From Caldisericia bacterium (lineage in GTDB: Bacteria; Caldisericota; Caldisericia; B22-G15), in contig JASEFN010000004.1 in NCBI GenBank assembly GCA_030018355.1, positions 62,001-126,000 of the forward strand: a DNA stretch of 64,000 bases. Direction: 5' to 3'. Position 1 is the first letter of the stretch; each line of letters opens with the position of its first letter. The notes beneath the pieces were generated by a model. The model was not told where the DNA came from and did not search any database. It was given only the letters and a program-made list of their open reading frames with translations. The translations under genes were made by a program, and so were the position numbers. Positions 7,298 through 16,834 of the stretch are shown here, one piece after another.

Positions 7298-7901
7298 TCA
7301 TCCTATAATAAGAGAAGAGGTAAAACAAATTTTAAAAAATGAACCAGATATTGTTGTTAAAAGCGAAGCATCAAATGGTGTTGAAGTATTAAAATTAATT
7401 AAAAAGAATAAATATGATTTAATATTACTAGATATATCATTGCCAAAAAAGGATGGCTTAGAGGTTTTAAAAGAAATTAAAGCAAAATTACCAAAAATTC
7501 CAATATTAATATTAAGCATACATTCAGATGAATATTTTATAATTGATGCAATTAAAAATGGTGCTTCTGGATATATCACAAAAGATACAATGCCTGAAGA
7601 GTTAATTAAAGCAATAAGAATAGTTTATAGTGGTCAAATATATATAAATCAAAATGTAACTCAAGCATTAGTGGATAATATTAAATATAACAGAGAAGAG
7701 CAACCTCATAATATTTTATCTTTAAGAGAATTACAAGTTATGATTAAAATTGGAGAAGGAAAATCAATAAAAGAAATTGCCAATGAACTTTCGATAAGCA
7801 GTAAAACTGTAAGTACTTATAAAAGGAGAATTTTGGAAAAATTGGGGTTAAAAAATAACTCAGAAATAATTAAATATGTTATGAGACATAAACTTTTATA
7901 A
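7272..7901 (+). CDS. NarL/FixJ-family response regulator
   Basis: Receives phosphate from the kinase just upstream and binds DNA. Receiver domain residues 1-120, with the DD pair in LVADDHP, phosphoacceptor Asp in LLDISLP (residue ~54) and conserved Lys in YITKD (~104). C-terminal LuxR-type helix-turn-helix (about 145-209): LSLRELQVMIKIGEGKSIKEIA, SSKTVSTYKRRILEKLG. Start taken at the second ATG (7272), giving MIEILVADDH as in the family; an ATG at 7263 is equally open. The stop codon is immediately followed by the stop of the convergent NCS1 permease gene, so that purine-type permease cluster is a candidate target; this is only positional. Confidence 0.94.
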   Translation: MIEILVADDHPIIREEVKQILKNEPDIVVKSEASNGVEVLKLIKKNKYDLILLDISLPKKDGLEVLKEIKAKLPKIPILILSIHSDEYFIIDAIKNGASGYITKDTMPEELIKAIRIVYSGQIYINQNVTQALVDNIKYNREEQPHNILSLRELQVMIKIGEGKSIKEIANELSISSKTVSTYKRRILEKLGLKNNSEIIKYVMRHKLL

Positions 7902-9350
7902 TTAATTTTCAATTAAAATATCGATTTCATTATTAATGCTAGTATTAAGGAATTTATCATCTGATTTATCTTTAATTTCTTCCTGTATATATACTTTCGA
8001 GATTATATATTTCATTAATATATAATATAATATCAAAGATACAGGCAAAGAAATTAACCAAGAATATTTTAAGTATTTTAAACCAAAAATTATCGCTACT
8101 AAATATGCTATTATTGCAGCAGGGTTATATCCTTTGAAATATAAATATTCTCCAGTTGTAAAGAGGTGTTTAATTGATAATTTTCTTTTTCTAATTAAAT
8201 AGTAGTCTGAAATTATTATTCCAGCAACTGGCGAAAGTAATGCACCAACGGTAGGAAGATATGTTAAAAAGAAATTGATTAATATCCATGGAAATGTTAA
8301 CAATCCAAATAAACCAGCAATAATTATACCTTTAGAAAAATTAATTTTTGGAGAAAATATTGTACTTAATATATTTCCAGGTGCAAATAAATTTGCTGCT
8401 ATATTAGTACTTAATTGTGCAAGAATTATTATTATAAGTCCAATTATAATAAAAAAAGCTGTAGGTAGCATTGAATAAATCGCTTCTACTGGATTACCAT
8501 ACCCTGTTACAATATGACTAATAATACCAACAATTGCAAAAATTAACATTCCTAATGGTGCACCAATTGTTTGTCCAATTACACTATGAAAATTTCTTCT
8601 TAAAAAATTTTTTGTACCTTTATAATTTTTCATGAACCTAGAAAAATCAGGAATATTAATAGAAACAGTGCTCCAATAACTTAAATTAATAGTAACTGCA
8701 CTCCAAAATGATATCTTCTGTTTTATAGGATATGAAAGAATATAAATAAATGAAGATCTGGATATAAAAATAAATATTATGTATAAGCACAAAATTAATA
8801 ATAAGGGAGCAGCAAAATTTTCTACAAATTTTATCCACTTTATACCTTTTGCAGTAATAATTATTTGAATAACACCAAACACAAAAAACCATAAAGGCAC
8901 ATTTGTAAATTTAAAAAAATGTTTAATAATTAAATCAATTGCAGTGGCTGCGAAATATGTTTGAATGCCAAACCAACATATACCTGCTATACTTCTTAAT
9001 ATCATTGGAATATAACTTCCAAAATAACCAAAAGGTACTCTTATATAAGTTGGAAAATTTATTCCATGTTCTATCCCAATATCACCAATTAAAATTAAAA
9101 TTATCGATGCACCAAAATTTCCTAATAAAATTGCAAGAATAGATTCATAAAAAGACAATTTGCCAACTAATGAAGCACCTAAAAGAAAAACACCCATCTG
9201 TGCAGCCATCCCTAACCATAACCAAATAATATCACTCCAAGACATTATTCTTTGTTCACTTTTAGTTGGTAATATTTCTCTATTAATTAATATATTTTTT
9301 TTAATTATTATTGTTTTATTGCAAGCTTCTTTAAAATTATTTGTCTTCAT
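7902..9350 (-). CDS. NCS1-family nucleobase/hydantoin/allantoin:cation symporter
   Basis: Twelve-helix importer of nucleobases or related ureides. 482 residues. The N-terminal NREILPTKSEQRIMSWSD leads into helix 1 as in the hydantoin permease Mhp1 and allantoin permeases. SIAGICWFGIQTYFAA holds the Trp and Gln expected in the substrate site, and YWSTVSINIPDFSRF the second aromatic position. Good Shine-Dalgarno site (GAGGTG). It is the distal member of a minus-strand group with an isochorismatase-fold hydrolase, DUF1116, FdrA and a BMP/ABC importer, which supports a purine-derived or ureido substrate. Exact substrate cannot be assigned from sequence alone. Confidence 0.88.
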   Translation of the reverse strand: MKTNNFKEACNKTIIIKKNILINREILPTKSEQRIMSWSDIIWLWLGMAAQMGVFLLGASLVGKLSFYESILAILLGNFGASIILILIGDIGIEHGINFPTYIRVPFGYFGSYIPMILRSIAGICWFGIQTYFAATAIDLIIKHFFKFTNVPLWFFVFGVIQIIITAKGIKWIKFVENFAAPLLLILCLYIIFIFISRSSFIYILSYPIKQKISFWSAVTINLSYWSTVSINIPDFSRFMKNYKGTKNFLRRNFHSVIGQTIGAPLGMLIFAIVGIISHIVTGYGNPVEAIYSMLPTAFFIIIGLIIIILAQLSTNIAANLFAPGNILSTIFSPKINFSKGIIIAGLFGLLTFPWILINFFLTYLPTVGALLSPVAGIIISDYYLIRKRKLSIKHLFTTGEYLYFKGYNPAAIIAYLVAIIFGLKYLKYSWLISLPVSLILYYILMKYIISKVYIQEEIKDKSDDKFLNTSINNEIDILIEN

Positions 9351-9428
9351 CTTTTCACCTCTTCAAATATACAGGAGAACAATTAAAACTTAATATAAAT
9401 TAGCTCCTGTTTAACTAATTTATTTAAC

Positions 9429-10115
9429 TTATTTTATTAACTTTTTAATTGAATTGATAAATTCATTTGAATTACTTACCCAACCAAATATTCCGCCTTG
9501 TGCCTTAATCATTTTGATTCCTACTTCTTGAAATTCTGGAAAGTAAGAAGCAACACAATCTTCTAAAACTAAACATTCGTATCCTCTATCATTCGCTTCT
9601 CGAACAGTTGTATGTACACAAACTTCAGTTGTGACACCTGTAACAATTAGATATTTAATGCCCCAATTTTGTAAAATTAAATGTAAATCTGTTGAATAAA
9701 AGGCTCCTTTTCCGGGTTTATCAATAATTGGCTCACCATCAATTGGTTTTAATTCATCAATAATATCGTGTCCTTTATAACCTCTAATCAACACTCTACC
9801 CATAGGTCCCATATCGCCAATTCCAATTCTTAAATTTCCTCTTTTTCTTTTACTAATAGGACAATCTGATAAATCTGGTCTATGCCCTTCTCTTGTATGT
9901 ATAACTTTTATTACATTTGTCTTACGTACAGCCTCTAATACTTTTCTAGTAGGTTCAATAGCTTTTCTTAATAAGCTAACATCATTTCCTAAAAACTCTC
10001 CAAAACCACCTGGATTTATAAAATCATTTTGCATATCAATAATTAAAAGTGCTGTTTCTGAAGGAACAAATTCATAATCATATGGTTCTGCTTTAACTAT
10101 AATTTTTTCGTTCAT
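9429..10115 (-). CDS. Isochorismatase-fold cysteine hydrolase (N-carbamoyl/ureido amidohydrolase type)
   Basis: Hydrolase of the D-K-C triad superfamily. The 228-residue protein has the Asp in ALLIIDMQNDF (residue ~27), a Lys in the KPGKGAFYST loop, and the nucleophilic Cys in VTGVTTEVCVHTTVREAND (~166), followed by the family's usual DCVASYFPEF. Relatives include RutB ureidoacrylate hydrolase, biuret hydrolase and N-carbamoylsarcosine amidase. Its neighbours (NCS1 permease, DUF1116, FdrA) make an amide or N-carbamoyl intermediate of purine/allantoin breakdown the likeliest substrate. Strong Shine-Dalgarno site (TAGGAGG). A TTTTTGTAAGA-N4-TCTTA element upstream resembles one before the bmp gene. 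Confidence 0.85.
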   Translation of the reverse strand: MNEKIIVKAEPYDYEFVPSETALLIIDMQNDFINPGGFGEFLGNDVSLLRKAIEPTRKVLEAVRKTNVIKVIHTREGHRPDLSDCPISKRKRGNLRIGIGDMGPMGRVLIRGYKGHDIIDELKPIDGEPIIDKPGKGAFYSTDLHLILQNWGIKYLIVTGVTTEVCVHTTVREANDRGYECLVLEDCVASYFPEFQEVGIKMIKAQGGIFGWVSNSNEFINSIKKLIK

Positions 10116-10189
10116 AAAGAACCTCCTAAGTTATTATTAAAATAATCTTATTTATGAAAAATTAAATGTAAATCAGATTTATTATTAAG

Positions 10190-10215
10190 TTTTTGTAAGA
10201 TTTTTCTTATTTTTA
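10190..10215 (-). promoter_or_regulatory. Operator-like inverted repeat upstream of the hydrolase gene
   Basis: TTTTTGTAAGA (10190-10200), spacer TTTT, then TCTTATTTTTA. The core TTTTGTAAGA-N4-TCTTA is identical to the core of the perfect repeat upstream of the bmp gene at 17996-18029. Only the TAAGA/TCTTA half is symmetric here. Confidence 0.4.
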
Positions 10216-10216
10216 A

Positions 10217-11647
10217 TTAAATATATGAATATCTTTGGATATAAGCTGTCATTGCTTTTTTAAAAACCTCGAACGGTGCCTGAGCAAAACCAGCTCCAAT
10301 TATTCCAATGTTCGGTTCTTTATGAGCAATAGCAGTATCAATAAATGGTACTATTCCTTTCTCTAAAACTAATTTGATATCTATACCTGTAGGTGTTCCT
10401 CTGAAATTCAAAAAAGGTATTTGGTAAACATTGTTTTCTTTTAAAGTTATTTCATACATCATTTGTGTTTTATAGATAGCATCATTTACTGTTCCTTTAA
10501 CAAATTGAATAAATGTTGGAGAACAGGCTAAAGCAAAAGCACCGAGACCATATGTCTCCGTTATTGAACTATCACCAATATCAGGATTTGCTACTTCTTT
10601 GGTAAATTTTCCAAAATACAATGCATTTGTAGGTATTTCAGCTTTTGCAGTAAACCACTCATCGCCAAGACCAGATATTTGAATTCCAAATTCTACACCA
10701 TTTCTTGCCATTGCTACTACCATAGTGCTTCCATAAATATTTCTTGCGGCATCTAAACTAACTTTTGCAGCAGCCATAGAAAGATTTAAAAAAGTAAAAT
10801 CATTCACATCAATCGATTTTAAAATTTGTTCAGCAAGACAAGAATCCTTTGTTGTCTTTACAATTGCTGGTGCAAGTATTCTAAACAATAAAGAAGTTGA
10901 TGCTTTATGTCTACTATGTCCTTCATCACCCATATGAAGTGCTTGAGCAATAATTGCTTTTAAATCAATTGATCCTAAATATCTAATTGCTTTATCAATT
11001 GCTGGATAAAAGTTTTGCTCCATCCATTTCAATCTTTCAATAACTTCTGGTGTATAGGCACCCATTCTTAAACTTTTTACTACTCCTTCATCATTTAAAG
11101 GTGAAAAAGCTTTATTACCGTATGTTTCATTTTCAACAATATAAACTGACATATTGGGTGATATTACACCTGCCATAGGACCCACCGCTTGATGATTATG
11201 GCAAGGAGAAAATTCAATCTCACCATTTTTAATCATCTCTTCGGCTTCTCTCTCATTTTTTGCTAAACCTTCAAAAAATATAGCACCAAAAATTGCACCT
11301 TTCATGGGTCCACACATTCTTTCCCATGTTATAGGAGGTCCAGCATGTAAAATCATATTTTTTTTCATACCAGGGATAACATCAATTGCTTTTGCCATTC
11401 CTACTAATTTTGGTTTTGAAAATAAAACCCTATTAACAGCTTCTTCATTTGCTTTATAAACATCAATTTTAGTTTTAATTGTCTCAAATTTTTCTAATAA
11501 TTCTAAAATTTCAATATCTCCACCCTCAGGTGGAGACCAATCAACATTTACAGATTTAAAACCAGCCCTATCAAGACTTTCTTTAAAATTATTTAATCCA
11601 ATATTTATAACCTGTATCTCACTTTTAAATAGTTCTTTAATATCCAT
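10217..11647 (-). CDS. DUF1116 protein (YlbE/YahG-like)
   Basis: A 476-residue protein matching the DUF1116 family: N-terminal NVDWSPPEGGD, HAGPPITWERMCGPMKGAI, GEIEFSPCHNHQAVGPMAGVISPNM, LHMGDEGHSRHKA and SITETYGLGAFALACSP, all long conserved blocks in YlbE/YahG. In Escherichia coli ylbE lies beside fdrA in the allantoin utilisation region, where these genes are associated with carbamoyl transfer from oxamate-type substrates. Here it directly follows fdrA (four-base gap) with a strong Shine-Dalgarno site (AGGAGGT). The third partner expected from E. coli, YlbF (DUF2877), is not seen in the window. Reaction is inferred, not shown. Confidence 0.9.
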   Translation of the reverse strand: MDIKELFKSEIQVINIGLNNFKESLDRAGFKSVNVDWSPPEGGDIEILELLEKFETIKTKIDVYKANEEAVNRVLFSKPKLVGMAKAIDVIPGMKKNMILHAGPPITWERMCGPMKGAIFGAIFFEGLAKNEREAEEMIKNGEIEFSPCHNHQAVGPMAGVISPNMSVYIVENETYGNKAFSPLNDEGVVKSLRMGAYTPEVIERLKWMEQNFYPAIDKAIRYLGSIDLKAIIAQALHMGDEGHSRHKASTSLLFRILAPAIVKTTKDSCLAEQILKSIDVNDFTFLNLSMAAAKVSLDAARNIYGSTMVVAMARNGVEFGIQISGLGDEWFTAKAEIPTNALYFGKFTKEVANPDIGDSSITETYGLGAFALACSPTFIQFVKGTVNDAIYKTQMMYEITLKENNVYQIPFLNFRGTPTGIDIKLVLEKGIVPFIDTAIAHKEPNIGIIGAGFAQAPFEVFKKAMTAYIQRYSYI

Positions 11648-11651
11648 AATT

Positions 11652-13205
11652 TTAACCTCCTATAAATTTTAAAATATAACCAGCAAATTTAGATGCTGTG
11701 GCATTTCTTTCAAAAACTTCAATACCTAAATTTTTAAATGATTCTATTAAATCCTTTTTATTTTGTGGATCTTTATCAGTTCCTGTTATAGTAATTATAA
11801 TAAGAACATTGCTCGTCTTTTTTATCTCTAATAAAACTGGTAATAATTCTGACTTTGGATCTGGATTTGTGCCAAATCCTATCACTATATCAAGATATAT
11901 TATAGCTACGCTTTTATCTCTCGCTTCAGATAAAATTCTTTGATTCCTCAATTCATAATTTAGTTGTGGATGTAGTCTACCAACTGTAAAAAACTCATCT
12001 CCAAAATCAATAACTGTGTGTTCTTTACTAAACCATGGGTTTTCCAATTTAATGTTAGATTTTAATGGAACATTTGAATATAGAGTTTTGACAAAATTTT
12101 TTAATATGACTTGATTTTCATATGCAAGGGTTCCTCCTTGAAATAAACCTCTAAAAAATTTTTGTTCATCAGTAAAAGTTTTCGATACTATTTTTGCTTT
12201 TTCCATTAACATATTTTCAGTTTCTTTAATTTTTTCTAAAAAAAAGCTCCATGGTATACCTTTTGAATAACTTATTGCAAGTAAAGCAGCTTCTTCAAGA
12301 TTTTGTGCTGGAATTGCACCATAATTTTTTATAATTTCCTTTTCAACTCCCAAAAAGGCCCCTATAATTGGCTTTTTAGACTTTTTAATAACTTCGCCTA
12401 TTTTTTCGAGAACCTCAAGATCTGGTGGTTTTGAAATTAAAACTATAACTTTTGTATCATTATCTTCTATTAAAGCCTCAAGTCCAGTTATAAAAGACAT
12501 TCCTTCAAAATGTTTTTTAACATCATCTCCTCCAGTACCAATTGCTTGTGATATTCCTCCTCCCATGTTTGTTATAATACAACAAACTTCTTGCAAGCCT
12601 GTACCTCCAGAAGAAACAATACCAATATCTCCTCTATTTATAACATTTGCAAACCCAAGTGGAGCCCCATTAATTATAGCTGTGCCACAACCTGGGCCCA
12701 TAACAAGAAGACCTTTTTCTCTTCCATATTTTTTTATTTCATACGCTTTTTCAAATGGAACATTATCTGAAAATATCATTACATGAAGTCCTTTTCTCAA
12801 TGCATTCATTGCTTCATAAGCAGCAAATTGACCCGGAACAGATATTAATGCTATATTAGAATTTGGTAAAATTTTCAAAGCACTATCTAAACTTTTTGGC
12901 TCATATTTATGTTCTTCTTTTCTTTCGATAGTTCTTGTAGAAAGTAAATCTTGTGCTTTAGAAATTACTTCATCACATAATTTTTCATTTGATGTTTTAA
13001 CTGCTATTAATAATTCGTTATCTCTTGCTTCATCAAATTCATTAATATACATATCTAAGGACTTCAAAATTAATTTATTTTGTTGTGTACCCATTACAAT
13101 TAATATTTCTTCTACACCTTCTAAATTTCTTAATTCTTTTGCAACAGACATTAATGTTATTGAATCATAATATCTTCCTTTTAAAATAGCACCTTTTAAA
13201 AACAT
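11652..13205 (-). CDS. fdrA: FdrA-family protein (succinyl-CoA synthetase-like)
   Basis: A 517-residue protein of the FdrA family, related to the alpha and beta subunits of succinyl-CoA ligase. It has an N-terminal small domain, a CoA-binding-like segment (MGPGCGTAIINGAPLGFAN, then IGIVSSGGTGLQEV), a ligase-CoA-like region and the FdrA-typical RGLFQGGTLAYENQ. Associated in other bacteria with allantoin/oxamate fermentation together with YlbE. Good Shine-Dalgarno site (AAAGGAGG). It follows the ABC permease genes in the same direction with an 18-base gap, so uptake and catabolism are probably one operon. It lacks any ATP-grasp domain, so acyl or carbamoyl transfer is more likely than full CoA ligation. 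Confidence 0.9.
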   Translation of the reverse strand: MFLKGAILKGRYYDSITLMSVAKELRNLEGVEEILIVMGTQQNKLILKSLDMYINEFDEARDNELLIAVKTSNEKLCDEVISKAQDLLSTRTIERKEEHKYEPKSLDSALKILPNSNIALISVPGQFAAYEAMNALRKGLHVMIFSDNVPFEKAYEIKKYGREKGLLVMGPGCGTAIINGAPLGFANVINRGDIGIVSSGGTGLQEVCCIITNMGGGISQAIGTGGDDVKKHFEGMSFITGLEALIEDNDTKVIVLISKPPDLEVLEKIGEVIKKSKKPIIGAFLGVEKEIIKNYGAIPAQNLEEAALLAISYSKGIPWSFFLEKIKETENMLMEKAKIVSKTFTDEQKFFRGLFQGGTLAYENQVILKNFVKTLYSNVPLKSNIKLENPWFSKEHTVIDFGDEFFTVGRLHPQLNYELRNQRILSEARDKSVAIIYLDIVIGFGTNPDPKSELLPVLLEIKKTSNVLIIITITGTDKDPQNKKDLIESFKNLGIEVFERNATASKFAGYILKFIGG

Positions 13206-13223
13206 AAAAACCTCCTTTTAAAT

Positions 13224-14168
13224 TTATTTCTCTTCTTTAAAGAAAGGCTTGCCTAATTCTTTTGGCACACCAATTCTTTTAACTCTCAGGACTACTGTTG
13301 TAATAATTATTATTATCAATGTAGTAAGATAGGGTATCATAGCCAAAAAGGAAGGAGCTATTTTAGTGCCCATAACTTGAAGTTGAAATTGTAAAGCATC
13401 AAGACTCCCAAATAAATACGCACCAATTATTGATATTAAGGGATTCCACATAGAAAATATAACCAAAGCTACTGCAATCCAACCTCTTCCAGCAGTAATT
13501 CCATCCATCCAAAAAGGAGCATAACCTACTGTTAAATATGAACCACCAGCCCCTGCTAGTAAACCTCCAAAAATTGTCCATAAATATCTAGTTTTATATA
13601 CATCAACTCCCATTGCATTTGCAGCAATTGCATTCTCACCTACTGCTCTTAAATTTATTCCAATTTTTGTTTTGTATAGAAGAAACCACATTACAGGAAC
13701 TAGAATATAAGAAAAATAAACAATAATATCTTGATTAAAAAATATTTGACCTATTATTGGGATTTTAGAAAGATAAGGTATAGGAAATGATTTTAGAGGA
13801 TTGTCTAATTTTAAATTAGCAAAATTGCTACCGTAAAAATTTGTAAAACCTGAACCAAAAATTGAAATTGCTAAACCACTAACTACTTGATTACCGTAAA
13901 GTGTTATACAAATATACGAGTGAAGTAATGATATAATTCCGCCAGTTAAAATTCCTATTAAAAAACCAATATATGGATTATTTGAATAAAAGGCAACAAT
14001 AAAAGCTACAAATGCGCTAATTAACATAATACCCTCTAAACCTAGATTTAACACTCCTGATCTTTCTGTAAAAATCTCACCAATTGTCGGAAAAAGAATA
14101 ACTGTGCCAGATCTTACTGCAACAGAAAGCAATGTTATTATTATTAATTGATAATTTGATGTATTCAT
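13224..14168 (-). CDS. ABC transporter permease, BMP/nucleoside-purine type (second permease)
   Basis: Membrane subunit of the importer, 314 residues, about 8-9 helices. It carries RSGVLNLGLEGIMLISAF near the N-terminus and later LRAVGENAIAANAMGVDVYKTR followed by GAGGSYLTVG, the conserved EAA-like region of the RbsC/BMP-associated permeases (YufQ/NupQ type). The ATG overlaps the stop of the preceding permease as ATGA, as expected for a heterodimeric pair. The parallel importer at 49994-54613 has the same two-permease order. Confidence 0.92.
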   Translation of the reverse strand: MNTSNYQLIIITLLSVAVRSGTVILFPTIGEIFTERSGVLNLGLEGIMLISAFVAFIVAFYSNNPYIGFLIGILTGGIISLLHSYICITLYGNQVVSGLAISIFGSGFTNFYGSNFANLKLDNPLKSFPIPYLSKIPIIGQIFFNQDIIVYFSYILVPVMWFLLYKTKIGINLRAVGENAIAANAMGVDVYKTRYLWTIFGGLLAGAGGSYLTVGYAPFWMDGITAGRGWIAVALVIFSMWNPLISIIGAYLFGSLDALQFQLQVMGTKIAPSFLAMIPYLTTLIIIIITTVVLRVKRIGVPKELGKPFFKEEK

Positions 14169-15235
14169 TTTTTACTCCTTTTTTCAAATACAACTTTATA
14201 ATTAATTAAAAATCTACTGCCAATTAAAACAAAAAAAATAGAACTCTGAATCAATGATGAAATACCAATGGGAACTTTCATGGTTAATTGAATAAGATAA
14301 GCACCAGAAATCATCGCTCCAAAAAAATATGAAACAAATATAGATACAATTGGATTTAAATTTGCAAGCCATGCTATGATAATGGCAGTATATCCATAAT
14401 ATGGGTTTATTTCTATTTGTAAAAGATGAAGAACACCTGAAACTTGAACCATGCCAGCAAGACCAGATAATGCACCGCTTATCATTATACAAATAATTGT
14501 GTCGTTTATTACGTTTATTCCAGCATATTTAGCTGCTATTGGATTTCCGCCTATGACTGAAATTCTATATCCAAATTTTGTTTTTTTAAGAATAAACCAT
14601 ATTAGTAAAGCAGCTATAATACCAAATAAAAGACCTAAATTAACCCTTGAATTTGGAATAATTCGTGGAAGTTGAGCATTTACTTCAAATCTTCTGGAGA
14701 GAGGAAAACCTATATGAGATGGATCTTTCCAAGTGCCATACATTAAATATCTGAGAATGTTTAAGGCAATATAATTTAATAAAAGAGTTGATAAAACTTC
14801 ATTTACATCCCAATATGTTTTTAAAAAGGCAGGAATTGCTGCCCAAAATGCTCCACCCAAAAGTCCTAGCAATACCATAATTGTTAATGTAATTAATCTG
14901 GATAAATTTTGAGGTCCAAAAAGAGCAAAATAAGAACTAAAAATCGCTCCAAGAATGTATTGACCAAATGCTCCTATATTCCAAAAAGAGATTTTATAAG
15001 CCATAATTAAACCAACTGATAATAAAATCAAAGGTGTGGTAAATACAAGAGTTTCAGTAAAAGCATACCAGCTGCCAAAAGCTCCTAATATTATAGCTTT
15101 ATATACTATAAGAGGGTTTATTTTAACAATAATCATAGCAATAGCACCTATAATAAGTCCAACTAAAATCGAAATTATTGGAATAATGATTAATAATTTC
15201 TGAGGAATTTTTTCTCTTTTAATAACTTTTATCAT
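14165..15235 (-). CDS. ABC transporter permease, BMP/nucleoside-purine type (first permease)
   Basis: Membrane subunit paired with the next permease (YufP/NupP-like), about 356 residues. The GAFGSWYAFTETLVFTTPLI segment, SFWNIGAFGQYILGAI and RISVIGGNPIAAKYAGINV are hallmarks of this permease type. Start placed at an ATG near 15235 that follows AGAGGTG by six bases; a GTG nine bases upstream falls inside that Shine-Dalgarno site. The start lies within the end of the ATPase gene (overlap of about 17 bases), so translation is probably coupled. Confidence 0.9.
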   Translation of the reverse strand: MIKVIKREKIPQKLLIIIPIISILVGLIIGAIAMIIVKINPLIVYKAIILGAFGSWYAFTETLVFTTPLILLSVGLIMAYKISFWNIGAFGQYILGAIFSSYFALFGPQNLSRLITLTIMVLLGLLGGAFWAAIPAFLKTYWDVNEVLSTLLLNYIALNILRYLMYGTWKDPSHIGFPLSRRFEVNAQLPRIIPNSRVNLGLLFGIIAALLIWFILKKTKFGYRISVIGGNPIAAKYAGINVINDTIICIMISGALSGLAGMVQVSGVLHLLQIEINPYYGYTAIIIAWLANLNPIVSIFVSYFFGAMISGAYLIQLTMKVPIGISSLIQSSIFFVLIGSRFLINYKVVFEKRSKK

Positions 15236-16763
15236 ATTTTTCACCTCTTAAATTTTTCAAATTTGAACCACTCATCATTAAGCCTATTTCATTAATATCA
15301 ACTTCTTCAGGTTTAACAATGCCAACAATTTGACCTTCAAAAATGACACCAATTCTATCAGAAATCATAAGAAGTTCTTCTAAGTCTTCAGATATTAAGA
15401 GAACTGCTCCACCTTTATCTCTTACTTCAAGTAACTTTTTTCTAACAAATTCTGTAGCAGCAACATCTAAACCTCTAGTTGGATAAACTGCGATAAGTAG
15501 AATTGGATTTTCAGAAAGTTCTCTTGCTAAAAGTAATTTTTGCAAATTTCCACCAGAAAGATATTTCACAGGAGCATATATATTAGGGATCATAATATTA
15601 TATTCATTAATTAATTTGTAAGTATATTCTTTTGCTCTAGTATAATTAATTAAAAAACCATTTGAGATTGGTTTTCTTCTAAAGTTTTTCAAAATTGAAT
15701 TTTCAATTGATGACAAAATAGGTACAAGTCCTACTTTTAATCTATCAGCGGGAATATACCCTATTTTATTTTGTATAATTTTTATTGGTGCAAAATTTGT
15801 TATTTCATTATTAAAAATATAAATTTTACCATTAGTGGCCTTTCTTAATCCTGCCAACACTTCAGATAATTCTTCTTGGCCATTTCCAGTTATTCCGGCA
15901 ATTCCAAAAATTTCTCCTTCATGAACTGTCAAATTCAATTTTTTTAAAGTTTTAATTCCTCTATCATTAAAACATTCAAGATTTTCTATTCTTAGAACTT
16001 CTTTTCCTATTTTAGGTGGATTTTTTTCAATTTGGAAAATTATTTCTCTTCCAACCATCATCTCAGCTAAATCCTTTTGAGTTGCCTCTTCTTTATTTAA
16101 TGTACCAACAACTTTTCCTTTTCTTATAACGGTTATTCTATCTGATATCTCCATTACTTCTTCTAATTTATGTGATATAAAAATAATTGATTTACCTTCG
16201 AATTTTAATTTTTTTAAAATTTCAAATAGAGTTTTAGTTTCTTGGGGTGTAAGAACTGCGGTTGGTTCATCTAAAATTAAGATTCTTATTCCTCTATATA
16301 ATATTTTTATTATTTCAACTTTTTGTTGTTCGGATATTGTTAATTGCCAAATTTTCGTATAAGGGTTAATTTTAAAATTATATCTCTCTGAAATTTCAGT
16401 AATTCTTTTTGCAATATTTTTTTTATCAATAATAAACTTTTGTTCTTTTAATCCCAATATTATGTTTTCTAACACTGTTAAGTTATCAACAAGAGTGAAA
16501 TGTTGATGAATCATTCCTATTCCTAATCTTATTGCATCCAAAGGTGATTTAATTCTTACATATTTTCCATCTATATATATTTCTCCTTCATCTGGTGAAT
16601 ATATTCCATCTAATATATTTATAAATGTTGTTTTTCCAGCACCATTCTCTCCTAAAAGAGTGTGAATTTCGCCCTCATATAATTCAAAATTAATATGGTC
16701 ATTTGCCAAAACTCCAGGGAATTTTTTTGTTATGTTAGTTGCCTTCAAAATAATTTTATTCAT
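15219..16763 (-). CDS. ABC transporter ATP-binding protein with two nucleotide-binding domains (purine/nucleoside importer)
   Basis: Double ATPase of the RbsA/YufO type, 514 residues. First domain: GENGAGKT (about 37-44), TISEQQKVEI as the degenerate signature, ILILDEPTAVL. Second domain: ITGNGQEELSEVLAG in place of a classical Walker A, LSGGNLQKLLLAREL signature, PTRGLD. The degenerate second site is normal for the family. It follows a hairpin that separates it from the bmp gene. Cluster context suggests purine or ureide uptake. Confidence 0.93.
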   Translation of the reverse strand: MNKIILKATNITKKFPGVLANDHINFELYEGEIHTLLGENGAGKTTFINILDGIYSPDEGEIYIDGKYVRIKSPLDAIRLGIGMIHQHFTLVDNLTVLENIILGLKEQKFIIDKKNIAKRITEISERYNFKINPYTKIWQLTISEQQKVEIIKILYRGIRILILDEPTAVLTPQETKTLFEILKKLKFEGKSIIFISHKLEEVMEISDRITVIRKGKVVGTLNKEEATQKDLAEMMVGREIIFQIEKNPPKIGKEVLRIENLECFNDRGIKTLKKLNLTVHEGEIFGIAGITGNGQEELSEVLAGLRKATNGKIYIFNNEITNFAPIKIIQNKIGYIPADRLKVGLVPILSSIENSILKNFRRKPISNGFLINYTRAKEYTYKLINEYNIMIPNIYAPVKYLSGGNLQKLLLARELSENPILLIAVYPTRGLDVAATEFVRKKLLEVRDKGGAVLLISEDLEELLMISDRIGVIFEGQIVGIVKPEEVDINEIGLMMSGSNLKNLRGEKYDKSY

Positions 16764-16780
16764 TTATCATCCTTAAAATT

Positions 16781-16816
16781 TTAAAAGCCTCAGTACTAAA
16801 ATACTGAGGCTTTTAA
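16781..16816 (-). terminator. Hairpin between bmp and the ABC ATPase gene
   Basis: TTAAAAGCCTCAGTA-CTAAAA-TACTGAGGCTTTTAA, a 15-pair stem ending in a T-rich tail on either strand. Placed just after the bmp stop codon; a partial terminator here would give more binding protein than transporter. Confidence 0.75.
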
Positions 16817-16834
16817 AATAATAAAATAACTTAT